25,756 bases of DNA, taken from positions 1 through 25,756 of the forward strand of contig BTQL01000030.1 in the NCBI GenBank assembly GCA_036985855.1, written 5' to 3'. This stretch comes from B3-G11 sp036985855. Lineage in GTDB: Bacteria > Actinomycetota > Acidimicrobiia > Spongiisociales > UBA5794. How positions within the stretch are numbered: position 1 is the first letter of the stretch; every line of letters starts with the position of its first letter. A program made the position numbers and the translations under genes. Under the pieces are notes generated by a model. That model was not told the DNA's origin. It worked only from the letters and a program-made list of their open reading frames with translations, and did not search any database. Positions 1 through 6,867 of this stretch are shown piece by piece.

Positions 1-338
<338 letters not shown>

Positions 339-412
339 TGTTCTCGAAGAGAACAGATCCTGTGTCTGTGCAAGCACAGACCAGGAGTGTTTTTCATCCC
401 TCAAAAGGATGC

Positions 413-447
413 GGTCATGCGAGGACGGGTCCTCATGATGCATGACC
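413..447 (-). repeat. Leader hairpin unit 1 (35 nt)
   Basis: In plus-strand notation, outer arms GGTCATGC (413-420) and GCATGACC (440-447) are perfectly complementary, as are inner arms GAGGAC (421-426) and GTCCTC (429-434). Five bases (435-439) lie unpaired on one side, and the loop is two bases, or four if the closing pair opens. Unit 2 begins three bases later with the same layout. Function unknown; likely RNA structure because it lies inside the rRNA leader. Confidence 0.75.
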
Positions 448-450
448 GTC

Positions 451-485
451 GGTCATACGAGGACGAGTCCTCTATGTGTATGACC
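451..485 (-). repeat. Leader hairpin unit 2 (35 nt), covarying with unit 1
   Basis: Outer arms GGTCATAC (451-458) and GTATGACC (478-485), inner arms GAGGAC (459-464) and GTCCTC (467-472), side bulge 473-477. Length and layout match unit 1. The single outer-stem difference is compensated on the other arm (G:C becomes A:T), while the bulge and loop have drifted freely. This pattern indicates that the paired structure is maintained. Confidence 0.75.
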
Positions 486-611
486 ATTGGCTTGTACGTC
501 CATCGTTCCTTCCACCGAAGCGGTCGGTCTGATGGACACATAACGCTCTCCGTTCGGACGCACAGTTGTGGGTCCTGGCGAAAAGCGCCTGTCAATCTCG
601 ATCCATCATCT

Positions 612-648
612 CGCGATGATCGATCGACGCACTGTTCAGTTGTCAAGG
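612..648 (-). promoter_or_regulatory. Conserved rRNA leader motif (antitermination/processing type)
   Basis: The minus strand reads CTCCTTGACAACTGAACAGT followed by GCGTCGATC. It resembles the TTGA-(G/A)AACT-(C/G)AA-C-AGTG motif that precedes 16S in many Gram-positive rRNA operons and is linked to antitermination/processing. It also contains a perfect TTGACA (641-646), but at 17 bp spacing the -10 would be TCGATC, which is poor, so I favour a leader element over a promoter. Resemblance is by memory of the family, not alignment. Confidence 0.45.
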
Positions 649-691
649 AGCCCGGTTCCTGCCGCGCACAGCACAGGGCTGTCCACAGGAG

Positions 692-728
692 GGCCTCATA
701 GTATAGCACCACTTCGAACAAGCGGCAC
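692..728 (-). promoter_or_regulatory. Probable rRNA operon promoter (extended -10)
   Basis: The minus strand has TGCTATACT, an extended -10 element whose TATACT hexamer is at 700-705, giving a start near 692, about 355 nt before mature 16S. No good TTGACA lies at the usual distance. The tRNA-Leu gene has the same TATACT hexamer upstream. Assigned from motif and position only. Confidence 0.4.
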
Positions 729-879
729 TGGCCAGCCGGACTCGACCGGCGGGAGCGGAACGGTACCCAGCTCTGCGAGCTGGTGCAACCGCGCTGCTCC
801 GTGCCCGCATCGCTGCGGTGCAAGTGGGTATGTAAGCAGCCCACTCGCCCTACTGACAGTCTTTCGACAGATACCAGAA

Positions 880-1395
880 CCGAGACAGGTGACACCGTCG
901 AGTGGCTCATGGTCGGTGACAACGCGCACAATGTCTTCGCCTCCGATGGAGCCTGGCAATCTGAACAGTTCCTCGAGCGGGGTGCGAAGTTCGAGCGACC
1001 CTTCACCGAGCCAGGCGTCTACCCGCACTTCTGCTCCCTCCATGGCAAACGCCGAAGGCGACGGCATGGCCGGATACGTCATCGTCGGCGATGTCCCTGA
1101 CTACGAGTGACCCGTGTTGATCGACGTCGAAACGGTCGAATCATGGACGGGGAACACCGTCGAGGTGCCGGCCGACTTCGGAACCATCCAGGACGCCGTT
1201 GACGCCGCCCCCTGGGGACATGGTCTTCGTCTCGCCGGGTTCGGACTATCGACTATGGCCTGCCCAGGGACCGCAGAACAACATGCCGGACGCGGGCACG
1301 GCACTCGGACGGCCAGCGTTCGAAGTATTCGTCAAACCGGACCTTGCGTTCGTCACAACACCAGAGCTTCCGGAAGGATCCGAGATCGCGGCAAG
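880..1395 (+). pseudogene. Broken cupredoxin / parallel beta-helix (NosD-like) protein gene
   Basis: Three reading-frame pieces join into one ruined protein. From about 882 the frame encodes GDTVEWLMVGDNAHNVFAS and then a Cys-Ser-Leu-His segment, a type-1 copper (plastocyanin-like) fold. An extra A in the run at 1047-1049 shifts the frame; the next frame gives GDGMAGYVIVGDVPDYE, with the expected copper-ligand Met. An in-frame TGA (1108-1110) follows. The same frame resumes with VEVPADFGTIQDAVDAAP, typical of the start of a right-handed parallel beta-helix. An extra C in the run at 1208-1212 shifts it again to GDMVFVSPG. The helix repeats are then missing, and only a short tail including NNMPDAGTAL remains before the next gene. 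No signal peptide or clear start is seen. Some lesions could be sequencing errors, but the missing helix body argues for a real pseudogene. Confidence 0.6.
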
Positions 1396-1404
1396 GAGAT
1401 CACC

Positions 1405-1728
1405 GTGTCAGGAGTACCCATCACCGACCCAACGATCTGGACGTTCGTCTTCGTCCTGTGGGCGTATTTCCTGCCGCTCGCGCTCGTCGGAGCGTGGATG
1501 GCGCTCGCCCTCTGGGACATCGTGCGCCGCCAGGACGAGATGTCACGGAGCGCGACAATCGCGTGGTTCCTCGCGATCCTGCTCATTCCATTCCTCGGCG
1601 TCATCGCCTACTTCATCTTCGGTAAGTCGAAGATCGACGCGTGGTTTCGCGGACTCATTGTCGGGGGCGGAGCGATTGCCTACGTCGTCGATCTGGCAGT
1701 TCTGCTGCTCATCAACGGTGTGGTCTAG
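1405..1728 (+). CDS. Small membrane protein with PLDc_N domain
   Basis: 107 aa from a GTG start at 1405 with an AGGAG ribosome-binding site about eight bases upstream; an in-frame start further upstream would run through the pseudogene, so GTG was preferred. Three hydrophobic segments lie at about residues 13-38, 50-72 and 83-104. The motif WFLAILLIPFLGVIAYFIFG (54-73) is characteristic of the PLDc_N domain (phospholipase D-nuclease N-terminal) found alone in small actinobacterial membrane proteins and at the N-terminus of cardiolipin synthases. No catalytic HKD motif is present, so it is not itself a phospholipase. It directly follows the wrecked cupredoxin gene and may once have been co-transcribed with it. 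Its stop lies five bases before the convergent gene's stop. Molecular role unknown. Confidence 0.8.
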   Translation: MSGVPITDPTIWTFVFVLWAYFLPLALVGAWMALALWDIVRRQDEMSRSATIAWFLAILLIPFLGVIAYFIFGKSKIDAWFRGLIVGGGAIAYVVDLAVLLLINGVV

Positions 1729-1733
1729 GAGAC

Positions 1734-1913
1734 CTAGGCTTTCTTCAGTCCCCACACGAACAGCGCTATCACGCCGGCCAATAGCAGGATTCCGCCGAGG
1801 GACAATGCAGCGACGATGTTGAGAGTCGCCGACAGCGCCCACACGAGCGGCGGAATCAGAATGACGATGGCTACGACTACGACCCAGGTCGGCCAATTCT
1901 GCTGTGTGGTCAA
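1734..1913 (-). CDS. Small hypothetical two-helix membrane protein
   Basis: 59 aa. The TTG at 1911-1913 is chosen as start because AAAGGA lies just upstream; the open frame extends further but without hydrophobic or conserved sequence. After a short polar head, residues 9-28 and 34-55 are strongly hydrophobic and the protein ends in Gly-Leu-Lys-Lys-Ala, giving a helical hairpin with a basic tail. No family recognised. It converges on the PLDc_N gene, and a short inverted repeat (1725-1729/1733-1737) spans the junction. It is divergent from the small membrane protein at 2059. Confidence 0.55.
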   Translation of the reverse strand: MTTQQNWPTWVVVVAIVILIPPLVWALSATLNIVAALSLGGILLLAGVIALFVWGLKKA

Positions 1914-2008
1914 GGAGTTCCTTTCGAGTTCGCCCGGACAGTAGCGGAAAGCTTGTCGCGAGCACGCCCTCAAGTATCGGTCACACGACATTCTCACGTT
2001 TCGAGCAC

Positions 2009-2023
2009 GCAACCAGTGGTTGC
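2009..2023 (+). promoter_or_regulatory. Palindrome upstream of small membrane gene
   Basis: GCAACC-AGT-GGTTGC is a perfect inverted repeat 35 bases before the ATG at 2059, in the region shared by two divergent small membrane-protein genes. It could be an operator or a 5'-UTR hairpin. No promoter could be placed with confidence. Confidence 0.3.
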
Positions 2024-2058
2024 TCCATGTAGGACATCGGACACCGAGGAGGTGCACA

Positions 2059-2244
2059 ATGAATGAACAACGAGAGAATTGCGGATGGGAATTCCGTTGG
2101 CTATTCCTCACCGTCGGCGCGACACTCGCACTGGTTGGTGGGATCTTCACTGCGTCCATCATCGGTGCCGTCGTTGGTATCCCGCTACTCCTCATCGCCT
2201 GGCCTCTGCTCAAGAACCCCGTGGTACCAGCGACCTGCGCCTGA
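2059..2244 (+). CDS. Small hypothetical membrane protein
   Basis: 61 aa from ATG 2059, chosen because a strong GAGGAGGT ribosome-binding site lies six bases upstream; the frame opens earlier at 2020 but without such a site. The N-terminus is polar (MNEQRENCGWEFRW). Residues about 14-33 and 35-51 are hydrophobic and separated by Thr-Ala-Ser, so it probably forms two short membrane segments. Two cysteines (8 and 60) lie near the ends. No family recognised. It is followed by the convergent tRNA-Leu region with its hairpin cluster. Confidence 0.6.
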   Translation: MNEQRENCGWEFRWLFLTVGATLALVGGIFTASIIGAVVGIPLLLIAWPLLKNPVVPATCA

Positions 2245-2270
2245 GCAACGCACATCGCCCTCGAACAAAC

Positions 2271-2304
2271 AACAACCCCGAGGGGTGGAGCCCACGGGGT
2301 TGTT
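2271..2304 (-). terminator. Distal hairpin after tRNA-Leu (likely terminator)
   Basis: AACAACCCCG (2271-2280) and CGGGGTTGTT (2295-2304) form a 10-bp stem with a 14-nt loop. On the minus strand it is followed by GTTTGTTCG, a modest T-rich run, so it can end the tRNA transcript. It could also stop plus-strand transcription from the small gene ending at 2244. Confidence 0.55.
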
Positions 2305-2308
2305 GGCA

Positions 2309-2325
2309 GTTCGCCGTAGGCGAAC
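2309..2325. repeat. Perfect hairpin GTTCGCC-GTA-GGCGAAC
   Basis: A 7-bp perfect stem with a 3-nt loop, the middle of three hairpins between the tRNA-Leu 3' end and the small membrane gene. Function not evident; probably processing or termination of the tRNA precursor. Confidence 0.5.
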
Positions 2326-2332
2326 TCCTACC

Positions 2333-2353
2333 GAATCCGCCGATGGCGGATTC
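2333..2353. repeat. Perfect hairpin GAATCCGCC-GAT-GGCGGATTC
   Basis: A 9-bp perfect stem with a 3-nt loop, four bases beyond the tRNA-Leu discriminator base on the minus strand. At that distance it would sit in the 3' trailer of the pre-tRNA, where it could block or guide 3' exonucleases. Inferred from position. Confidence 0.55.
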
Positions 2354-2357
2354 GCGG

Positions 2358-2442
2358 TGTCGGAGAGAAGACTCGAACTTCCACGGGACTATGTCCCACT
2401 AGGCCCTCAACCTAGCGCGTCTACCAATTCCGCCACTCCGAC
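2358..2442 (-). tRNA. tRNA-Leu(GAG)
   Basis: The minus strand folds as a class II tRNA. The acceptor stem is GTCGGAG/CTCCGAC (2436-2442 with 2359-2365), the D-arm has GGCGGAATTGGTAGACGC, and the anticodon stem CTAGG/CCTAG encloses loop TTGAGGG (anticodon GAG). A long variable arm GGGACATAGTCCC and T-loop TTCGAGT complete the fold. The discriminator base is A and CCA is not encoded. It reads CUC and CUU leucine codons. Confidence 0.95.
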
Positions 2443-2451
2443 GTGGTTGGG

Positions 2452-2487
2452 AGCCGGGAGTATACCGACGGCCAAGCGAATACGGCC
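2452..2487 (-). promoter_or_regulatory. Probable tRNA-Leu promoter
   Basis: TATACT on the minus strand (2459-2464) would start transcription about ten bases before the tRNA 5' end. No convincing -35 is present. The hexamer is identical to the one proposed for the rRNA operon. Confidence 0.4.
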
Positions 2488-2500
2488 AGAAGGGATGCGG

Positions 2501-3574
2501 TCAGAAGACCTTCTTGACCTCTGGGAAATGGCAGGCGACCCAATGGTTCGGCTCGAGCTCGACCAGCTCAGGAACATCGACGTCACATCTGCCTTCCACC
2601 GCTATCGGGCATCGTGTGTTGAAGCGGCACCCAGGCGGCGGGTTCGATGGATGGGGGATATCGCCCGCGAGCAGGATCCGCTCGCGACCGACCTCGATCG
2701 CAGGATCAGGGATCGGAACTGCCGATAGCAACGCATGGGTATACGGATGCATCGGCCGGTCATACAGCGCGTCACGGTCGGCCAGCTCAACCATGCGCCC
2801 GAGGTACATCACCGCAACCCGATCAGAGATATGACGTACCACGGAGAGGTCATGTGCGATGAAAAGATACGTCAACCCGAATTCCTCCTGGAGGTCATCG
2901 AGCAAGTTCAACACCTGGGCCTGGATCGATACGTCGAGAGCCGATACCGGCTCATCGAGAACGATGAAAGAGGGCTTCAGCGCGAGCGCCCTTGCAACCC
3001 CGATACGCTGACGCTGCCCTCCTGAGAACTCATGCGGGTAGCGGTTCGCATGCTCCGGCTGCAGACCGACGACCTTGAGAAGCCGCTTGACCTCGTCCAT
3101 ACGATCGTTCTTCGATAACTCGCCGCTCACAACCATCGGCTCCGCGATGATCGATGCCACGGTCATCCTCGGGTTGAGTGAGGCGTACGGATCCTGGAAA
3201 ACGATCTGAAGGTCCCCCCTTATCCCGCGCAGCTCGGACTTGCTCGCCGTAGCGACGTTGACAACCTTGCCATCGAGCTGTTCAGATCGGAACCACACAT
3301 CGCCAGAGGTAGGCTCGACCAAACGCATGATCGAACGTGCCGTCGTGGATTTTCCACATCCAGATTCACCTACGAGACCGAGCGTCTCGCCCGCCTTCAC
3401 CTCGAACGAGATGTCGGACACGGCGTACACAGCACCGACCTGTTTCTTGAAAAACACGCCTCGCTTGATCGGGAACTCCTTGACGAGGTGGTTCACTCGC
3501 ATGATGACATCATCAGGAAGCTGAGATGCGTCCTCGGGAACGACGCCGACGGGCTCGGCCAAAGTCTCGCTCAC
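2501..3574 (-). CDS. oppF: Oligopeptide/dipeptide ABC importer ATPase OppF
   Basis: 357 aa. ATP-hydrolysing subunit that, paired with OppD, powers peptide import. Walker A GESGCGKS at 69-76, Q-loop VFQDPYASLNPRM near 125-137, signature FSGGQRQR at 183-190, Walker B FIVLDEP at 203-209 and H-loop IAHDLS. The C-terminal oligo_HPY region carries four cysteines (CRFNTRC, then two more), typical of OppD/F-type ATPases. The N-terminal insertion FPIKRGVFFKKQVG matches OppF/DppF rather than OppD. The GTG start overlaps the oppD stop (GTGA), so translation is coupled. Last gene of the opp cluster; no strong terminator is seen before the tRNA-Leu promoter. Length is somewhat above the usual 320-335 because of an acidic N-terminal extension. 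Confidence 0.93.
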   Translation of the reverse strand: MSETLAEPVGVVPEDASQLPDDVIMRVNHLVKEFPIKRGVFFKKQVGAVYAVSDISFEVKAGETLGLVGESGCGKSTTARSIMRLVEPTSGDVWFRSEQLDGKVVNVATASKSELRGIRGDLQIVFQDPYASLNPRMTVASIIAEPMVVSGELSKNDRMDEVKRLLKVVGLQPEHANRYPHEFSGGQRQRIGVARALALKPSFIVLDEPVSALDVSIQAQVLNLLDDLQEEFGLTYLFIAHDLSVVRHISDRVAVMYLGRMVELADRDALYDRPMHPYTHALLSAVPIPDPAIEVGRERILLAGDIPHPSNPPPGCRFNTRCPIAVEGRCDVDVPELVELEPNHWVACHFPEVKKVF

Positions 3575-4602
3575 GATGCCACCTCACCGGACCGGTCTTC
3601 TGAGACCCCGATCGTCTTCAAGTCAAGCTCAGCAGCACGATGGCATGCCACAAGCTGACCTTCGCGCTTTCCCGGTTGCAGCATCGGGAGGACCTTCGAA
3701 CACTTGTCAATCGCAAACTCGCAACGAGGACGAAAACGGCAGCCGATCGGTAGATCGATCACGGAGGGAGGAGCGCCGGCAATCGAGTGGAGCCTCTCTT
3801 GGTGCGCCTCGTCCATGCGGGCCATTGAACCGAGCAACCCCCACGTGTATGGATGCTGAGGATTGTGGAAGATCTCATCGGCAGTCCCGTATTCGACGAT
3901 GCCTCCGGCGTACATGACCTGAATCGTATCGCAGAACCCTGCGACCACTCCGAGATCGTGTGTGATCAGGAGAACCGCCGTATCGCGATCGGCTGCGAGC
4001 TTCAACATGAGGTCCATGATCTGAGCCTGCGTGGTCACATCCAGCGCTGTCGTTGGCTCGTCAGCGATGAGGAGATCAGGATTACACGAGAGTCCCATCG
4101 CGATCATCACTCGCTGGCGCATGCCACCGGAGAATTGATGCGGGTAGTCGGTGAGTTTTCCCTCTGCGTTCGGAATCTGCACATCCTCGAGGGACTCTAT
4201 GGCAAGATCTCGCGCCTCTGAGACCGAGACGCCCTGGTGCAGTATGATCGTCTCCATGAGCTGATCCCCAATCGTGTACACCGGGTTCAGCGCCGTCATC
4301 GGATCCTGGAAGATCATTGCGATCTTGCCCCCGCGAACTTGCTGCATTTCATCGTCCCCCAACGTCAGCAGATTCTCGCCTTGGAACTCGATCGTGCCGG
4401 TGACGATCTCACCCGCGGGAGGTTCGATGAGACGCATGATCGACATGGCCGTAACGGATTTGCCCGATCCAGATTCACCCACGACGCCGCGCCGTTCACC
4501 CGGAGCCAGTTCGAAAGAGATCCCATCAACAGCTCGTACGACACCCTCCTCGGTCGAGAAATACGTGCGGAGATTGTCAACCTTCAGTAGCGAATCGCTC
4601 AC
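3571..4602 (-). CDS. oppD: Oligopeptide/dipeptide ABC importer ATPase OppD
   Basis: 343 aa, GTG start. Partner ATPase of OppF in a peptide importer. Walker A GESGSGKS at about 42-49, Q-loop IFQDPMTALNP, signature FSGGMRQR, Walker B LLIADEPTTALDVTTQAQIM and H-loop ITHDLGVV. The C-terminal oligo_HPY cysteines (CRFRPRC, FAIDKC, ACH) are present. FSGGMRQR with ADEPTTALDV is the usual OppD/DppD form. It starts six bases after the oppC stop and overlaps oppF by four bases, consistent with one transcript. Substrate cannot be fixed beyond peptides (or nickel/other family-5 substrates) from sequence alone. Confidence 0.93.
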   Translation of the reverse strand: MSDSLLKVDNLRTYFSTEEGVVRAVDGISFELAPGERRGVVGESGSGKSVTAMSIMRLIEPPAGEIVTGTIEFQGENLLTLGDDEMQQVRGGKIAMIFQDPMTALNPVYTIGDQLMETIILHQGVSVSEARDLAIESLEDVQIPNAEGKLTDYPHQFSGGMRQRVMIAMGLSCNPDLLIADEPTTALDVTTQAQIMDLMLKLAADRDTAVLLITHDLGVVAGFCDTIQVMYAGGIVEYGTADEIFHNPQHPYTWGLLGSMARMDEAHQERLHSIAGAPPSVIDLPIGCRFRPRCEFAIDKCSKVLPMLQPGKREGQLVACHRAAELDLKTIGVSEDRSGEVAS

Positions 4603-4608
4603 GAACGC

Positions 4609-5661
4609 CTACTTTCGCTCGATCGTTTGAGTCGGGTCGAGCGCGTCGCGCAATCCGTCTCCCAAGAAGTTGATCGCAAGAACCGTACTCACGAGCGCCA
4701 TGCCTGAGAACACCATCTCCCACCAGAATCCGCGCACGGCCTGGCGTCCACCCTGGGACACCATTGCGCCCCATGTGGGAGTTGGTGGTTTCACACCGAA
4801 TCCGAGGAACGACAGCGCAGCCTCGATCACGATCGCTGCACCGATGATGAGCGTCGTCTGGACGATGATCGCACTCATCGCGTTCGGAAGAATGTGGCGG
4901 AACACGATGCGATTGTCACCGGCGCCGGCAGCCCTCGCCGCCTCGACGAACTCCTTCTCTCTCAGCGAGAGGAACTCCGCTCGAACAATCCGGGCCAGAC
5001 CTCCCCACGCCAGAAACCCGATCAGCAACGCTATTCCGAACGGACCCGTTCTGATGAACGCCGGCAGGAACTCCACTTCGGGCAGGATACGGCCCACAAC
5101 GATGGCGACGGGTAGAAGCGGCAAACCGAGCACGAGGTCGGTGAATCGCATCAGTGACTGGTCGATCCCTCCCGGATAGAAACCCGCGAGCGAGCCAAAG
5201 ACCGTGCCGAGGGATGCCACGAGAAACCCGGCCACCAAACCTACGGTCAGTGATGCACGGCCACCGAAGACGATCCGTGTGAACACGCTACGGCCGAGGT
5301 CGTCGGTCCCAAGTACCAGTGCCGTAGGCGAAGCATCGAAGGTCACGGGTTGCGTATCGATGATCTCGACATAGAACACATCGCCACTTGAAGCCCGCGG
5401 TGGAATATTTCGCATGATGCGACCGTTCGCATCGATCAATCCCTTCGTGGGATCGTCGATCCAACCTGCGCTCTGCATCACAGGAGCGAGGATCACGACG
5501 GTTACAAGGAAGACGAGAAAGATCAACGAGATCATCGCCAGTTTGTGTCGGCGCAGTCTCGAAGAGAACAGATCCCACTGCGATACCGGCTCGATCGCGA
5601 GCCCGAGGGTCTCATCGAATTCAGCCAGATTCTCTGATGTGTCCCTACCGGGATCAGTCAT
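4609..5661 (-). CDS. oppC: Peptide ABC importer permease OppC
   Basis: 350 aa from ATG 5661, chosen because it overlaps the oppB stop by eight bases; the frame opens 14 codons earlier but inside oppB. An N-terminal cytoplasmic segment with the FSSRLRRHKLAMISL motif (the OppC_N domain) precedes the first helix at about 41-61. The BPD_transp_1 domain follows, with GTDDLGRSVFTRIVFGGRAS marking its start. The EAA loop reads EAARAAGAGDNRIVFRHILP and contacts an ATPase. Five further helices end in INFLGDGLRDALDP, the typical OppC C-terminus. A long loop of about 60 residues separates helix 1 from the transport domain, as in the family. Confidence 0.93.
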   Translation of the reverse strand: MTDPGRDTSENLAEFDETLGLAIEPVSQWDLFSSRLRRHKLAMISLIFLVFLVTVVILAPVMQSAGWIDDPTKGLIDANGRIMRNIPPRASSGDVFYVEIIDTQPVTFDASPTALVLGTDDLGRSVFTRIVFGGRASLTVGLVAGFLVASLGTVFGSLAGFYPGGIDQSLMRFTDLVLGLPLLPVAIVVGRILPEVEFLPAFIRTGPFGIALLIGFLAWGGLARIVRAEFLSLREKEFVEAARAAGAGDNRIVFRHILPNAMSAIIVQTTLIIGAAIVIEAALSFLGFGVKPPTPTWGAMVSQGGRQAVRGFWWEMVFSGMALVSTVLAINFLGDGLRDALDPTQTIERK

Positions 5662-6805
5662 ACCGGACCCTCGGGTCAAGTACGCCGTAGAGGATGTCTG
5701 CAACGATGTTCATGATGATGAGACCCAACCCGATGATCATCACGACCGCCATCACAACGGGATAGTCGATCTCCGTGATCGCCTTGATGTAGAGACGCCC
5801 TATACCCGGCCACCCGAAGATCGATTCGGTGATGATCGCTCCACCGATCATGAACGCGAGATCGAGCGACACAAGGGTCACGATCGGGATCATCGCGTTC
5901 CGAAGGGCATGTTTGACGATCACCTTCCGGCGAGGAAGGCCCTTCGCCTTTGCGGTTCGGAGATAGTCACTGTGCAGAACCTCGAGCATCGATGCACGTT
6001 GGAATCGGGCGTAACCGGCAAGCGAGATCAGCGCAATCGACACGGCAGGCAGGATGAGATGCTGCAGGGTGTCCACGAGCCTTTCGATCGTGTTCATCCC
6101 GGAGTATCCCGGATCATTCATCCCTGTGACGTAGAAGAGTTTCACGCCGGTCCACTTCTCGAGGTAGAGAGCGAGCACGATCTGAAGGCCGATACCGATG
6201 ATGAAAATGGGTGTCGAGAAAGCGATGAATGCTCCGATGGTGCCCAGCTGGTCGAAAAACGAATACTGCCTGACCGCCTGGTAGATGCCGAGGGGCACAC
6301 CAATGATCAGTGCCAGGAACAAGGCCGTGAGCCCTAGTCGGAAGGTTGCTCCTGCCCTCGACCACACAAGATCCCAGACGTCGCCGCTTCCGGAGAAGGA
6401 CGTACCCCAGTTGAACTTGATCGTTGTATTTGCGATCGCAATGTAGAGCGCAAGCGACCAGATTCCGACCAGAACCAGTCCCTTCGACTGCCTCTTGACG
6501 AACTTGATGAGAAGAAATGTCACACCGGCTGCACCAGCTATCGCAAGCAATGGAAGGACGTTCTGGAGACCGAATTCCTCGATCGTCGTGTAGTTCTTGA
6601 GCCATGTGAAGTACTGCCTCCACGCGGGTTGATCAAGACCCCACAGCTCCGTCAGTTGCTTGATGTACGGGCCCATCCGCGGGTTGAGCTTCAAACGGTC
6701 GAGCGGACCGCCTCCGGTCATCTGAAGGAGCGAGAACACGATCACGCTCAGCGCCAACAGCGTAACCAAGCCGTACACCAGTCGACGGGTGATATATGCG
6801 AGCAA
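5654..6805 (-). CDS. oppB: Peptide ABC importer permease OppB, with extra predicted helices
   Basis: 383 aa, TTG start with GGAGG eight bases upstream. Inner-membrane permease that forms the channel with OppC. N-terminus MLAYITRRLVYGLVTLLALS is typical OppB. The BPD_transp_1 domain runs from about 150 to the end; its EAA-type loop follows LRTAKAKGLPRRKVIVKHAL, and GGAIITESIFGWPGIGRLYI and the final LDPRVRYD are family signatures. Residues about 75-131 are unusual: after FTWLKNYTT come two hydrophobic stretches (82-102, 108-126) before the normal region WGTSFSG, suggesting eight membrane helices instead of six. It follows oppA after a 186-bp gap with a strong palindrome, and overlaps oppC. Confidence 0.92.
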   Translation of the reverse strand: MLAYITRRLVYGLVTLLALSVIVFSLLQMTGGGPLDRLKLNPRMGPYIKQLTELWGLDQPAWRQYFTWLKNYTTIEEFGLQNVLPLLAIAGAAGVTFLLIKFVKRQSKGLVLVGIWSLALYIAIANTTIKFNWGTSFSGSGDVWDLVWSRAGATFRLGLTALFLALIIGVPLGIYQAVRQYSFFDQLGTIGAFIAFSTPIFIIGIGLQIVLALYLEKWTGVKLFYVTGMNDPGYSGMNTIERLVDTLQHLILPAVSIALISLAGYARFQRASMLEVLHSDYLRTAKAKGLPRRKVIVKHALRNAMIPIVTLVSLDLAFMIGGAIITESIFGWPGIGRLYIKAITEIDYPVVMAVVMIIGLGLIIMNIVADILYGVLDPRVRYD

Positions 6806-6828
6806 GTTGGGAGCCTCCGACCTCAGGG

Positions 6829-6858
6829 CATTTCAACTATACAACTCGACCCCGACCC
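6829..6858 (-). promoter_or_regulatory. Possible internal promoter for oppBCDF
   Basis: The minus strand has TATAGT at 6836-6841, 30 bases before the oppB TTG, giving a leader of about 24 nt. No good -35 is recognisable. It would allow oppBCDF transcription independent of oppA. Confidence 0.3.
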
Positions 6859-6867
6859 TGCGCAGAC

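Larger units (their letters stand above)
339..624 (-). promoter_or_regulatory. Hairpin-rich 16S rRNA leader
   Basis: No gene is supported here; short open frames are incidental. Inverted repeats, given as arm/arm: 339-345/349-355, 364-371/374-381, 395-399/407-411, the tandem pair 413-447 and 451-485, 498-504/531-537 enclosing 514-517/521-524, 577-580/586-589 and 605-610/615-620. On the minus strand all lie between the probable rRNA promoter and mature 16S, so they should be transcribed as leader RNA. Such leaders carry antitermination signals, RNase III processing stems and assembly helpers; which hairpin does what cannot be told from the sequence. Confidence 0.6.

Noticed and set aside
413..485. 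CRISPR array or hammerhead-type ribozyme
   Set aside because: There are only two units, three bases apart, with internal symmetry and no spacers; and no CUGAUGA/GAAA core is present on either strand.
590..646. Two minus-strand TTGACA boxes (590-595, 641-646) as rRNA promoters
   Set aside because: At 16-18 bp spacing neither has a TANNNT -10; the second lies inside a motif resembling conserved leader sequence, and the first overlaps a hairpin.
401..1006. Minus-strand open frame of 201 codons across the rRNA leader
   Set aside because: It runs through leader hairpins and opposite the cupredoxin remnant, lacks domain motifs, and has a composition typical of an antisense frame.
1722..1738. Bidirectional terminator between the two convergent genes
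   Set aside because: The inverted repeat is only 5 bp with no usable T-run, and it overlaps both stop codons; too weak to list.
5414..6337. 307-codon plus-strand frame opposite oppC/oppB
   Set aside because: It is the antisense of two clear permease genes, rich in Arg/His/Asp, with no recognisable domain.
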